Counted from the first letter of the stretch, positions 24,956 to 36,979 are shown. The stretch: 64,000 bases of DNA from Agelas oroides (GCA_949130485.1 OX422192.1:943218-1007217); one strand, 5' to 3'. Made by a program: numbers and translations. The notes: generated from the letters alone by a model not told the origin.

Positions 24956-27900
24956 ATGACTTACGTTCCGGACGGTGCCTATTTTGGCGGAGGGAGCGAG
25001 GACGAGGATGATACATACTGTGGCTTTGACTTTGGAGACACGCCATCACCCAGCAAGAAAACTGGCTTTCCAAAGCCCTCGATAACTCTACAACAGGAGC
25101 AAATTGAAGAAAATGTTCTGAATGACTCCAGATTTGCTGCAACTGATTTCACACTTGCTAATGGTGAGGATGATACGGCTCCAAATAGTGTCCATGTCTC
25201 AAAGAAAGGAGGGGGGTTTGGTCTCCCACCAAAACTGACCAATCAGAGATTGGCAGGTGGTATGGCTACAGAGGGGAGGAAGAGAGGAAGGAGAAGGATG
25301 CACAGCCGAGATGGACGTGAGTCACATGACCAGGGGAAGAAGGCGTGGTCTTTGGAGGTCGGAGAAGATTTGCGAGTGGCAGTTGTGAGGGGGAAGGAAG
25401 AGGAAGTGAAGAGGATCCTGGACAATGGTATGTTACGAGTATAGACTCATTCCCAGACTGACCTGGGAATGAGGCTCCACTCAATCTGTTTATGCAACTA
25501 CATACTCAATTCACAAGCAGGTGGTCACTGGTCAGTCTGGTTGCTAACCAGCGAACTCATACACACTGCTATATAGGTAGCCATTGAATCCACTGCACTG
25601 GACACTACTAGCAACGCTGTATAAGCAGCTACATGTAGCTAGCCAGTGAGTAAAGGTGATAATGACAGTTGAAGTGGCAGCTGGTCTCAAATGAAGCAGG
25701 TGCTGATGAGAAACAATTAGTGCACTTTAATTTGTGTGGCTATTGGTTGAAGGCCTGCAGATCTGTTCACTACAGATCAGTTGATTGGCTCGGCTTCTCT
25801 TGCTCCAGGGTTTGACCCCAACACTGCACTCAAATCTGGTTGGACAGCTCTGATGTACGCCTGTGACCATGGTGATGAACGTATCGTGGAACTGTTGCTA
25901 AACCGTGGAGCCAACCCCAACACACAGAAAGGTACTGTGAGTGAACTGTATACCTGTACTTCTAAGATGGGTCACACTCGCCTTTTTCTCTCCTCTACCT
26001 CCCATCCTCCCTCCCTTCCATCCTCCCTCCCTTCCATCCTTCCTCCCTCCCTTCCTCCCAACTTCCATCCTTCCTTCCATCCTCCCTTCCTCTCTTTTTT
26101 TTTTTATAAACATCTCATTGTATGTGCAACATGTACACATGTATGAGGGCCAGGTGATATAGGGAGTGATTTCACATGTCTGACAATAACATGGCTCACA
26201 ATGAGTCCTCACTTGGCTCAGCTAAGGTGGTATATAAAGAGACTTAATGACAGACAAGAGTACAGAAACAAATTGTTGATATGCTGTTGAGAGGGTTACG
26301 GGTCTTTAAAGTTGCGGGCCACCCATGTTCGGTGTGAACAACTGATTACTGTTCTGGCAATGTTTATTAGGACCTCGTCCCACTGTTTTCTAGTACAAAT
26401 GAGTAGTTGTTGTTTCAGCAGTGTGAAGCTGGGGAGGGAGAGGAATCCACGGCTTCCAACCTCCAAAGTGACCAGTGATCCACTATGTGTACTGCCATCA
26501 ATTTGCTCCATGAGGTCTGCGTACCGGTTCGTCTTTAAGTTGTGTGCAGCTTCATATCCAGTCTCAAAACACACAGTTAACTCAATGACCCAGACCTCTT
26601 GCACCGTATCACTCCACACAACAATGTCTGGTCTTTGGTCGATTGTAGCGATGTGGAGGGGAAACACATAGGGTTGGTATCTGGGGAGATCTGCGGTAAC
26701 TTTGTAGCCCTCAGGGAGGTGTTGAGCTATGAAGCTGGCTATAACCTCCAAGACAGCGTCATGTCTTGTGTTAAAGCGGCGCATGTTCAGGGCTTGGGGG
26801 CAATGGTTGAGAACATGTAGGAGTGTTTGTGTCTCTCCACACAGTTGGCAAGCACTGGAAAGGTTTTCCTTCCAAAACCTCCCTCCCTCCCTCCCTCCCA
26901 TCCTTCCTCCCTCCCTCCCTTCCTCCCAACTTCCCTTCCGTCCCTTCCTCCCTCCCTCCCTCGCTCCCTCCCGTCCTCCCTCTCAGATCACTTCACTGCA
27001 CTGATGGCAGTGTGTTGTTCCAAGAGTGACAAGGAAGAGAAACTAGTCAAGTCTGCTCGTGTCTTAGTCAATAAGGGAGGAAGGGTGAATGCACATGATA
27101 GGTGAGTGTGTGTGTGGGTGGGTGTGAGTGTGTGCCAGTAGGTGCTTCTCAGTTGCATGTGCAATGTAATGTGTTCGGTACATTTGCGTACAACCCCCTC
27201 CTTCCCAGCAATACCATCCCACTCACACCCTCACACTCACACACACCACACCCAGGCACCACATGTCCCCCCTCCTCTACGCCTGTCAACACGGTCACTG
27301 TGGCCTCGCTCAGCTCCTTGTTGACACCAACGCTGACATCAACAAGCAGGACACACGCGGATGGACAGTAAGTATGTCTAGTCTGGAAGGTGGGCCACCT
27401 GTTAGGGACAAGTTTTGGAACACACACACACCCCTTCATGTAATGTGTGCACACACACACACCTTCACACGCACACACCTCATATGCACACATACATGTA
27501 CCCACATACCCTCATATACCTCCATTCCCCCTTCCCCCCACACACCTCACACCCCTACACTTCTCACACATGCACCCCCTCACACACACCTCACAGCCCC
27601 TCCACTACGCAGCCACTAGGGGGAACAAGCGGCTCATTCAGATCCTCCTTGGCTCCAACGCTAACGTCACCATCATGTGCAACCTGGGAGAAACAGCATC
27701 CTCCGTTGCGTATGCTCACGACCACACAGCAGTCGCTGACATGCTAGAGAACGCAGTATCGTCCAAAGGAACTATACCTTCCTCCGCTTCCCTCCCTCCC
27801 CACCCGCTGTTGGACAATACTGCCTTGGGCGGAGCCACTTTAGAAACCAAAGCTAGGTAAGTCTCATACCCATACTAGATACCGTACAGACTACAAGTAA

Positions 27901-29602
27901 GGTAACACACATGGGCATGTGACTCGAGAGTTCGTAGGCGTTTACACATAAGTGCCCGCACAAGAGGCTCCAACCTCGCCTTCGCTCTGCACAAGTATAC
28001 ATACTCGCATGTAGACTACTACATTGTAGGTACTTAACAAGGTAAGAAAATGATGTCAAAGATCAAAGACTGCCAGCTCAGGAAAATTCTGCTAACAGTC
28101 GACACGTGTAACTGGATAGGGTATGACCTGTTCACTACACAGTAGTGTGGAATCATCTTTGTAAGTTGCTGTTTCATCACAGATTCTCCTCCCCTCATCA
28201 CAGCCACACTCCTCCCCCCTCACACCCCCAGTCTGGTGGAGAGTGTGTACGGTACGGTGATCTAGACCTTTTTCTCCTTGGACTACAACTGGGAGACCTC
28301 CTCCCTCTCTTCCAGAGTCACCGCGTCAAGTTCTCTGACCTCCTCAGCATGACTGACAGAGACCTGGAACAGGTGAGACCTCAATACTCCCTCTCTTTCT
28401 CCCTTCCTTCCTTCCTCCCTTCCTACTCCATCCCTCTCCCTCTTTTCATCTTATCCCCTTTCCCCTCACTCTCTCTCCTTCTCTCCCCCATTTCCCTTTC
28501 TTCTCTTCCTACATGTACGTTTTCCTCCTCCTTCTATCCTCCCTCCCTCCTTTCCTTTCTCTGTTCTAGTTCTTCCTTCCCACTCTTCTCTCTCCCTCCT
28601 TTCATTACTTGCCTTTCCTCCTTCTCCTTTTCTCCCGTCACCTCCCTCCCTCCTCCTCTCCCTCACTAGATGGGTGTGTCACAGGTTGGTGTACGCAAGC
28701 GTATCATGGATGGTGTTCTGGAGATCCACAAGAAACAGTGGGACATGCCTCGCAACAACCTCCCCTACAACAGAGCCATAAGGTCCCAACTTGCCATCTT
28801 CTTATGAATTACACACAATATCATACATGTGGCTGTCCCAGGTGGAAGTTGAATAATATTTAGAGCACAATTCCAAGTTCAAAGTGCTGAACTTCCATTT
28901 TAGGGTGGAGCTTATATGCACTTTATAGATGCATCAGATATTCATGCATTTTACGATTCACATATCAGGCCTACATACACACTGCTGTTTATACATGCCT
29001 CCCCCTCCCCCTCCTCCCTTCCTCCCTCAGCTCATCAGAAGCAGCAGTCATCCTCTCCCATCTCTCCCTGCACACCAGTTACATCCAGGGAACTGCCTCC
29101 TTCCTTCTCACCCATGTCAAGTCCTCTCCCGACATGTTAGACCCAAACATGGAACCCTCAGAGGCTGAAAAACTAACCAATGAAATTTCAGGAGCAGTCA
29201 CAGCTGTATCATCACTGCACACAGAAGTGCAAACCCTCCACAATCACATACACAAGGTATGACCATATTTGGTACTTGCAGGACATTGGTTATGAAACCA
29301 TGAATATGTTTGTTTTCATTATCGTCACCCCCTCTCTTCCCTCCTTCCTCCTGTCATCTTTTTCTCCTATCCCCTCTCTTTCCTTCTTCCTCCCATCCCT
29401 ACCTTCCTTTCCTACTACACCCTCTCTTCCTTCAAATCCACAGGCTCTCAGCACACAGCAGCAACCCACACAGAGTAAGAGGCCCCCTCGAATCCCACAC
29501 AAACTCCTCAAGGCAGTAACAGTCACAGGAGCTGTGGTGGTACTGGCATGTACTGTATACTTGACCGGCAGAGCACTAGTGCACCATTTCAATGTAAAGT
29601 AG
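24956..29602 (+). CDS. ASZ1: ASZ1/GASZ: ankyrin, SAM, tail-anchored piRNA-pathway protein
   Basis: Nine exons: 24956-25427, 25809-25931, 26987-27101, 27256-27367, 27597-27856, 28204-28372, 28670-28782, 29031-29256 and 29444-29602. Phases are consistent (582 aa; human ASZ1 is 475). The acidic N-terminus includes GGGSEDEDDTYCGFDFGD. Ankyrin repeats span about 158-345 (GWTALMYACDHGDERIVELLL, MSPLLYACQHGHCGLAQLLV, PLHYAATRGNKRLIQILL). A SAM domain spans about 383-455 (DLDLFLLGLQLGDLLPLF). A hydrophobic tail near 555-575 (TGAVVVLACTVYLTGRALV) precedes a short basic end. In mammals GASZ anchors nuage to the mitochondrial outer membrane and supports piRNA biogenesis. The same domain order and tail anchor suggest the same role here. 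Intron 2 contains an antisense LINE fragment. The exon 6 start was chosen by phase. A generic ankyrin-SAM protein is the alternative. Confidence 0.88.
26290..26901 (-). mobile_element. LINE retrotransposon 3' fragment in ASZ1 intron 2
   Basis: An uninterrupted open frame of about 200 codons runs antisense to ASZ1. It contains a Cys-His knuckle (CQLCGETQTLLHVLNHCP), as found after the reverse transcriptase of many non-LTR elements, followed by PDIVVWSDTVQEVWVIELTV, which is typical of the C-terminal region. No reverse-transcriptase core is present. Near-identical pyrimidine tracts (cccttcctcccaacttcc) flank it on both sides, so it probably inserted inside the intron's pyrimidine tract. Confidence 0.75.
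28373..28669. repeat. Pyrimidine-rich intron 6 of ASZ1
   Basis: Almost all C and T on the + strand, the transcript strand here, up to the exon 7 acceptor. It mirrors the arrangement seen in IARS1 on the other strand. Confidence 0.85.
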
Positions 29603-29803
29603 TCATGGCAACTGCTACAGTGGATACCTGACATCCATGCATGCACTCACTCACAGCCCATGAATCAGTTATGAATACAGTACCTGTAACAACACTGTAT
29701 CAACCAGTCTCAGTCCATCTACCATTGAAACCATGGCAACTGTTGCAGTCAACAGCAGACGTGCATGACACTGGTTTGTACATGCATGTACTCTCTCTCA
29801 CAG

Positions 29804-29861
29804 TAGCCTCATTCCCAGGCTTCTCCCCAGCAAGTTGGTATGGAGCCTGGGAATGAGGCTA
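29804..29861. repeat. Short foldback of the TAGCCTCRTTCCCAGGC family
   Basis: The arms tagcctcattcccaggct and agcctgggaatgaggcta close on a loop of about 20 bases. It belongs to a family seen many times in the window, including 9902-9943, 25443-25480, 30882-30927, 44706-44761, 44821-44866, 49142-49205, 49574-49636, 53470-53529 and 53532-53634. Confidence 0.85.
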
Positions 29862-30267
29862 ACTCACAGTAGTACACACACACTAGAGAGGAGGGTCTGG
29901 TGACACCATAGGCTAGCATTGATATTGAAAGCTAAGCTTTTGAAGTTGCTTGCCGGGTTTCAGTAAATTGGAAGTGTGCTGAGGAGGTCTGTAAAGTTGT
30001 GATGAGTAAAGCTAGTAGTTATGGTCAGGAAGCAAATTACAAGATACATGTAATTGCATGGCCAATCAGATTGTTACTCAGAGTGGTTACTATTTTCATG
30101 GGACAGGTGTGAACAGTTGAACTGAACAATAGCGCCCCCAGGACATAATTAATTCCCAACTAGCTTTCCGTCACTTCACTGCCTGGAAACAGGTTAATTG
30201 CCGAGGTGCTCACATGCAGAAATTAAGACTTGTTGCTACAATGTACAGTCTGAGTAGCTCCCTCCTG

Positions 30268-30368
30268 TTGTAGATTGTTGTGATGGTGTCAAACCCGGGA
30301 AGGCGTCCGGGAATGAGACTGATTGTTGTGATGGTGTCAAACCCGGGAAGGCGTCTGGGAATGAGAGT
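30268..30368. repeat. Two-copy tandem repeat, about 48 bp
   Basis: The unit attgttgtgatggtgtcaaa followed by cccgggaaggcgtc and gggaatgaga occurs twice here. A single diverged copy lies at about 43520-43550 in the paralogous segment. Confidence 0.8.
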
Positions 30369-30613
30369 CTAATTATGTAACCATAGCAACAAAGTTCATG
30401 TATATAACAGCCGCAATATATTTACCTTCTTTACAATAAATATGACTATTAAACATAAATACAATATTTCTTTGTTATTTTTGTCAACAACAGTATAACT
30501 GCACTAAATATAACTATAATACTAAACATCCACCTATAGGTAATGATATTTAAGGCAACCATAATCAAAATAGCCATTTCTTACATCTAATATTATTTTT
30601 GTCAACTACTGTT

Positions 30614-30837
30614 TTACAGCGAAATAGCAAGAGCTGTGGTTAAAAACATTACAGCGAGGGACGCCATAGTGGACCCTGCCCCACCACCCTCATATGGTTC
30701 GGGTGGAGGTGTGGTCACCCCATCGGGTGAGACATCAGTAAAGTTGTTGCCAGTCAGGAAGCTGTTGACGGGGGTGCCCAGGGAGCGTGCCTGAGCAACG
30801 AGCATATCCTGGTCCAGCTGAATCACAGGGTTGTTGA
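30614..30837 (-). pseudogene. Duplicate of the glypican last exon (orphan)
   Basis: It encodes the same C-terminus as the glypican exon 43726-43943: NNPVIQLDQDMLVAQARSLG, then a hydrophobic GPI signal. The frame is open, and a 3' splice site and stop are preserved. It lies in a segment of about 1.1 kb (roughly 30230-31385) that matches 43450-44535, so the exon was carried by segmental duplication. No other glypican exon is near. It could in principle serve as an alternative last exon of the glypican gene to the right, but only by splicing across several genes, which I consider unlikely. Confidence 0.75.
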
Positions 30838-30881
30838 CTGTGTGAGGGTGTGTGGGTGTGAGGAGAGAGGAAGGGATGTGT

Positions 30882-30927
30882 TAGCCTCGTACCCAGGCCG
30901 CTTTCGAGCGGCCTGGGTACGAGGCTA
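30882..30927. repeat. Perfect 21-bp-arm hairpin with TTCG loop
   Basis: Left arm TAGCCTCGTACCCAGGCCGCT, loop TTCG, then the exact complement. It is the most perfect member of the foldback family and would form a very stable RNA hairpin. Confidence 0.95.
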
Positions 30928-31404
30928 GGGATGTGTGTGTAGCAGTGTAGGTCACAGGTGAGGCCTTATAACACCTCTTGTAGTTCTAATAATTAGTTTA
31001 CAAACCAAAATTAAGAACATGGCAACAATTATGACTGTGTGTTGCAGTTCAGTTTGAATGTAGTGTACTGTATCCCACACAGAAGCTATGTTCGGCAAGG
31101 GAGGACTCATGCAAACTGCATAACGTCAAGAGTTTATTGCAGTGGATTACTCTGAGATTAGGAAACAAGGCAATGTGTGTGTGTGTCTTCCCTTGAACAG
31201 TTCTGGGGAAAACCCACGGAATACGTGTGACGTTCAAACAGAACAGCAATCCACGAGAGTACTCCTGCTATACTGGTCTTGTTCCAAGTCCCAACATCCC
31301 CACCCAAAATTTGGTCACCTCAGCACTTGTATATATGAGTGAAAAGCTGGACCGGGACCCCGGGATGAGCCCACCATGCCCTCACAGACTTGCAAACATC
31401 ACGA

Positions 31405-31970
31405 AAAAGAAGACAGGAGGAAGGAGGGAAGAGAGGGGGTGACGATAATGAAAACAAACATATTCATGGTTTCATAACCAATGCCTTTCCTACCACACCC
31501 TGTCTTCCTTCAAATCCACAGGCTCTCGGCACACAGCAGCAACTCACACAGAGTAGTAATTCCCCTCGAATCCCACCCAAACTCTTCAAGGCAGTAACAG
31601 TCACAGGATGCATGCGAATCAAATGCTGTTAATCGGTTGACCGGACCGCAACTTGATGTCAGTAGAGCAAGGATACTTATATGTCGTGGTGCATACAGTT
31701 ATGTTACAACGAACTGTGTATAACCAACTATGTTTTGTAAAGGTTATGTCACAGAAATAGAATGTTGAGTCGGCTGAGCCGGGCACTTTGTGTTAGGTCA
31801 GAGAATTGTTGGATGCAACTCCAATCAAATGTTGTGCCCTCCTTTAATCAACAAATATGCCCATTGTTGCAGCTGTTCACACTTGTCAATGTCATTGTTC
31901 ATATAGCTATAACTGATTCAGTGGAGATACACTAGCGCTTTGCCGGTCAAGTATACAGTACACTTCAGAG
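31405..31970. pseudogene. Scrambled copies of the ASZ1 3' end
   Basis: About 31411-31483 is an inverted copy of ASZ1 intron 8 (29287-29355). It is followed directly by a same-strand copy (31487-31610) of the last intron end and exon 9 (29412-29535), which has an in-frame stop (agtagt region). Near 31930-31965 lies an inverted piece of the tail-anchor codons (gtatacttgaccggca). These are rearrangement products without coding function. Confidence 0.75.
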
Positions 31971-32207
31971 CACAAGTGCAAAATGTTATCCTAAGGGGGA
32001 TATTGTTGTCATGTCCTGGGGGACAGCTGGTCCAAGGATCATGCGTCTTGGGGGGGAGGTTATATTATGTTACCAACTTGAGAAGTCAGCAAGTTATTTT
32101 CTGGGAACGAGGCTATGTATTTATACCAGCCCTAACCCAACCCTAACCACACCCTAACCATACAAATCACTGTATAGTATACGGATGGTAACGTACTGTC
32201 GTAATGG

Positions 32208-32818
32208 AAATCGTATTTTGTACCCGATCTCCGCGCGAAAAACGGAGAAGCGCCTGGTACACACTGTTTGCGCATGCGTTTAATCTCCCCAAGATGTGGG
32301 GACTCCGGACTATTTTCTGATTCTTCCGTGCCATGTGACGTCAGAGTTCGGACTCGATATAGTAAACTTGTCAGGATAATGGCGTGTAATGAAAGTTCGG
32401 ATTTTCAGCAAGCGATTTCTCAAGCCCTTCAGCGACTTGCGATCCCAAGTATGGTTCTCTAATCTTTCAACTCTCCGCTTGCACTTCGCACACATGAGAT
32501 TCGGTAAGCCGTCGTCATCGTTCAACGTTATATCCAACACAGCGCTTATCCTTGATGCTAGTCTTTCCTGGCTAGCCTTTTTACCAAACAATGTTACTCT
32601 ATGGTGGCCGTAAGCCACAGGGGATCCGCAAAGGCGGCACAACGATGCCATTTTCGCTAAATGGGCCATGGCAGGATCTTTACTACTTAAATTTCGTCAA
32701 AGCACACGCCCCTAAACAGTGTGAACGTCATAAACATGAGCAACGCCATTTTTAATTAACCGGAACGCATCAGTGTGTACCAGGCGCTCTTCCTCCGCGC
32801 CGGGTACCAGGCTAGGCT
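32208..32818. mobile_element. Inverted-repeat element carrying a ZAD-like ORF
   Basis: The left end contains gcgcctggtacacactg and gcgcatgcgttta. The right end is an inverted copy with cagtgtgtaccaggcgc and aaccggaacgcatc, and tacc(c)g...ccgcgc motifs lie further out. The arms are about 60 bp and imperfect. Nearly all the interior is the 120-codon minus-strand ORF. The right end lies about 50 bases upstream of the IgDK-2 start codon, so the element may provide its 5' flank. Confidence 0.6.
32310..32669 (-). CDS. ZAD-like zinc-binding domain ORF, 119 aa
   Basis: The ORF begins MAHLAKMASLCRLCGSPVAY. It has two CxxC pairs (CRLC near residue 11 and CAKC near residue 58), separated by a region with LASRISAVLDITLNDDDGLP. 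That spacing and the DGLP-x-x-x-C context resemble the treble-clef ZAD domain at the N-terminus of many zinc-finger proteins. No C2H2 fingers follow. It may be a first exon, or a host domain captured by the surrounding element. Assignment is by motif only. Confidence 0.5.
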   Translation of the reverse strand: MAHLAKMASLCRLCGSPVAYGHHRVTLFGKKASQERLASRISAVLDITLNDDDGLPNLMCAKCKRRVERLENHTWDRKSLKGLRNRLLKIRTFITRHYPDKFTISSPNSDVTWHGRIRK

Positions 32819-32868
32819 ATCGGTTACCCTGATATGTATAATGTATCGTATCTTTGTCGACTATCGCG

Positions 32869-35800
32869 ATGCAGCGTGTAGTACACGAGGTGGATTCCGA
32901 CTTCAACATTCGCACCAGCTATCACAACGACTTCTTTCTGTTGAGAACGAGGGTGCTGGTGAACGGAGAGAATGCGACGATCAGGTCCAAGGAAGGCGTC
33001 TATGAGGACCCCGTCATGAGCTTCTGCCATGGTGGTGGCACTATCAGCACCAAGCTTTGGTCGATTGAAAACACAATTTCGCCTATTTTGCACAAATGCG
33101 GGATCTACCATGTTGATATGTTCTATTACGAGCAGTCCCCGCTCTTTCACGTCGTGTTTTCCTCTGAATCATGTGTTATGAAATTTCTTCAGGCGATTCA
33201 GACAGTAAAAAACGCCATGCAGGTGGAACTACAGTCGGTATTTTTTCGTTCCGTGAAGGCCAGTCATGTCCACCAAACGGCATCCCAGTCCTTCACTGTC
33301 GAAGTCCAACCAGAACTATTTCTGGTTTCCCCCAATCGACAAGAGAGAAAGGGAGCAGAACTCCACCTGGTAACCACAGAGAACTGCTCCCTCTTTGTGA
33401 CCCGCTGGAAGAACAGCAAGCTGTTTGACTTTGGATCACTGTACCAGGAGGAAGGTACTATACTTTTATATTGCTACATGTGTAGCTATTTGTACTGCAA
33501 GACAAAGTTATTGTTTTAACAAATCGCTTGGTTGCTACAGTGAGTGATAATCCTTCCCATGCTAGTTCATTGCTGGAAGAGGCTGATTAGTGTAAACTCA
33601 ATAGACGCCACTGCATAATACCACATTCTTTGTGTCATGTAATTAATAGCTTCACTAAAATTGTTATTTAAGGGTGGTCAGACATAACAATGGATCTGAT
33701 ATGCAATTAACACTTATGATCGCTTGCTTTGGTACTAACTGCAAAACCATTCAAGTTCACCAACTCACTGCAAGTCAGGGTGGGGCTGCTAGTTGCAGCT
33801 GCTCAATCGCACATGCGCACATGCATGCGTACAAGTATGAGGAAATGAGAAGAGCGCATAACTCTGTAATACTTGACGTGCGCTCATCGGAATGGGATGA
33901 TACTTGCTGTGTGACATACGCATGAGATACTCTTGACCATAACAGGAAGTTTTCAACGCTCCAAAATGTTAAAAACTCATGCATAACTTGCGATGTCGCA
34001 GTAATTTCACAAAAGGGGCCCTGTTATTGGATTTCTCTTGCCAAAATAGGCTAGAAGGCCCTGTTTCATGAAGGCAGGTGACTTTATTAGGGACTTTTAT
34101 CAACAAATAAGTCAAAATTTTGTCGCCTTGCCATGCCTCCTGTGGAAAAGGTAGAGCTATCATTTTTATGGAGTATATCAGTCTGTGCGCGTACACTGTA
34201 ATGCAAAACACTGCATGTTCATAGCTGCTATACTTTCCGAGTTACATGCCACATGGCAACTGGTGATGCAAGGTTATCTAATAGGTCTGACCACCCTTAA
34301 TAAACTAGGATGGCCCATTGGTCAAGAATAACTGCTACAAACTATAATGGCGCACACACACACATCACGCACACACATTTTCATATGTGCACACATGCAT
34401 GCACACAGCTCTCTCCAGCTCCACCAGTTTCACCAGCAATGTCCCCACTCCTACAAAACAGACCTCCATTTCAAGCCAACAACTTCCTCTTCCTGGCCTC
34501 AAGAAACAGACTTCTGGTAAAGTGTGGAGGAAGAAGAGAGATAGAGAGCTTAGATTCAAGAGCTTATTAGTAGTATGGACATCATGAAGGTGGTTGGTAT
34601 GTTGCTTGTTAATATAATTATAATAACCCTCCTTGATCCTGCAGCCACACCTCCACAAATTACATCCCAACCTACATGCCTGGTGAAAATTACTGCAGGG
34701 GAGCCTGTTACATTCTCAATTCAAGCCACTGGAACAGAACCTTTGAATTACCAGTGGCAGTGTTGGAGGCCTGAAGGAAAGGAGGATGAGAGCGAGACCT
34801 GGCAGGACCTCACCTGTGATGGTGTCAGGTTTCAAGAGGTGATAGCTGCGTTGAAACTGACTGCAGTCCAGGCGTGTGATGAAGGCTACTATCGGTGTGT
34901 GGTCTCCAACTCCGCTGGAAGTGAAACTTCACAGTGTGCAAACCTTGTCGTTGGTAAGGATAATCACAGTAGATGTTGTGAGTACAAGCAGCAAACTAGT
35001 GTATTCTATGCAGTTGCGGAGCTAGCTGACCTTGTGAATGAATTGAAGGGAGTGATCTACTGGATACCATTGGGTCTCAGCCTGGGAGTGGAAATATCAA
35101 CATTGCTGGCCATTGAGAGGGAGCGTATCACCATTGAGGAACGCCGCACCCACATGCTTATTGCTTGGCAGAAGCAAGCAATCCCCACATGGTCTGCTGT
35201 AGTCCAGGCATTGGTTAAGATGGGAATGAGACATCTTGCTTCTCAGCTAGCACAGAGTTATGGTTAGCTCCACGCTGATGCGAGTCAACTCTGCATGCTG
35301 CTGCTTATCATACACATTTTACATCCTTTCATCCTGCAGGAATCCCTGTGCCCAAGCCATCCAAGGACGAGGTTGTGGAACAACTACAGAACCTTTCCCA
35401 ACAAGAAGAGGTAAGATAGTATTGCAGAATAATGTTGACATGAGTTGACAGTTGCATGGACTTAAATCAAAGCCCACCAGATCCAAGCTGCTTGCTGAAG
35501 TTCAGAACCTCATAGATGACGTGAACAAAATGGATGACCAATTAAAGGATGCCAACCAGCGACTATCCAATACCAAAAAATATAAACAAAGTGTTGATGA
35601 CAGCATAAACCAGCTTCTCAATGGCTTTACTGAAGTTCGTGAAAAGATCAAGAGTATTGCTGATCAGAGAAACAGCATCAGAAAGGAGCTTGAATTCAAG
35701 CAACGTGAGTGTCAGTGGTTGACTGAAATGCATGGCATGAGTAAAGAAAAAGATAAGTTGCTAGAAGAGAAGATCAGCAAGAAACAAAAGAAGATTAGGA

Positions 35801-36649
35801 AATTGAAAGAAGAGCTACAGAAAAAGGAGTCTGAGCTCCAGGCTGTCCAGCAAGAAGCTAGAACACAACAAGTAGAGCTGTCCCAACTTCGAGCACAGCT
35901 GAAGAAGAAACACCATGACATGAAAGACTTGCAGAGTGAGAATGAAAAGCTGGCCAGTTCCTGCAACTCAGCAAGGGAGCAAGTCAGTGATCTTGTCCAG
36001 CTCACAGTTACTCTTTCATCTGATAAAGGGAAAATGGAGGTATATTGAATCGATTTATATGTTGGCTTTTATATATATACACACTACTCACATGCACTTC
36101 ACCTTATCCCTATAGCAACAACTGGCTGATGCAAAAGAGGAATCAGAGCTCAAATCACAACGAATTGAGGACTGCAATGCGAGCATTGGTCATTTCACTA
36201 AAGAGGTTGAAGCTCTATCACGTTCTCTCAAGAAGAAAGAAGCTGCAGTAGCTCAGCTTGAAAGAAAACTCCAGTCACACCAGCAGGAAGCCCATGATCC
36301 AAGAGGGGTTTTGGAGATACTCGACCTGGCGCCACAAATTGTTGAACTAGAGCGCAGGCTAAAGGAGGCTGAGTACAAGAAGCAGCAGGCAGAGTTGGAG
36401 AGGGAGTTGGCTATCAAAGAGATGGAGGCCCAGAAGAAATTTCAAAAGCACCTTCATGCACAACTTGAAACATGTAAGTTATGAATAAAAATTGTTTGAA
36501 CAGGTGTGTTCAACTGCATTGAGCATAATGACTACCTGTGTTATGTCACATTCTGTCTTGCTCTCCACCTAGGGTTGAAAGGTTCCATTGCAGAGGCACC
36601 GGCAGCTCCAACCAATGAAGCAACCAGGAGTGGGAGTGACAGGCCTAAG
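32869..36649 (+). CDS. IgDK-2: Ig-Death-coiled-coil gene lacking an adjacent Kelch exon
   Basis: Eight exons match IgDK-1 one for one with identical lengths: 32869-33454, 34409-34516, 34645-34953, 35014-35262, 35340-35410, 35473-36039, 36116-36473 and 36573-36649 (775 codons). No exon has a stop or frameshift, which suggests selection. The domains are the same: unknown 195-residue domain, Ser/Thr linker, Ig with Ile in place of the B-strand Cys (TFSIQATG), Death domain, coiled coil. The exon 8 donor is intact and in phase 0. Two phase-0 acceptors could complete the protein: 37055, which leads in frame into the Arf domain (963 aa in total), and the far Kelch exon at 61546 (1068 aa). If unspliced, translation stops at 36697. 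Intron 1 holds a TTAA-flanked element. Which 3' end is used cannot be told from DNA. Confidence 0.8.
33672..34296. mobile_element. TTAA-flanked TIR element in IgDK-2 intron 1
   Basis: The terminal inverted repeat GGGTGGTCAGAC is present at both ends, directly bordered by TTAA (33668-33671 and 34297-34300). A TTAA target site is characteristic of piggyBac and Kolobok elements. No transposase frame was recognised. The element is absent from the equivalent IgDK-1 intron (4307-4633), so it inserted after the duplication. Confidence 0.85.
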
Positions 36650-36979
36650 GTAAGTTCATGTATGGGAATAATAAATTCTCTGGGACCAAAATGCTAGGTA
36701 TAGCTTTCAAACACAAGCAGCTGCTGGGATTTGCAGCTACGTTTGCAACAAACTGCAGTGGGAAAGTGCCAGCAGATGATATTATAATAGATACCGGCTA
36801 TAACCAACAAGCTAATTTTCTAGGACTTCGGTAGCTATAGCTCTCCAATTGTAGCAGCTGTTTGGATTTGTAGCTAAAATTGCCAAGAAAAATTGCCAGC
36901 AGATTATATGACAGCAGGGATAGATGCTGGCAATAAAACCTCAACTCTTATTTTACCACCAAAGTTACAGAGTGGTTAA

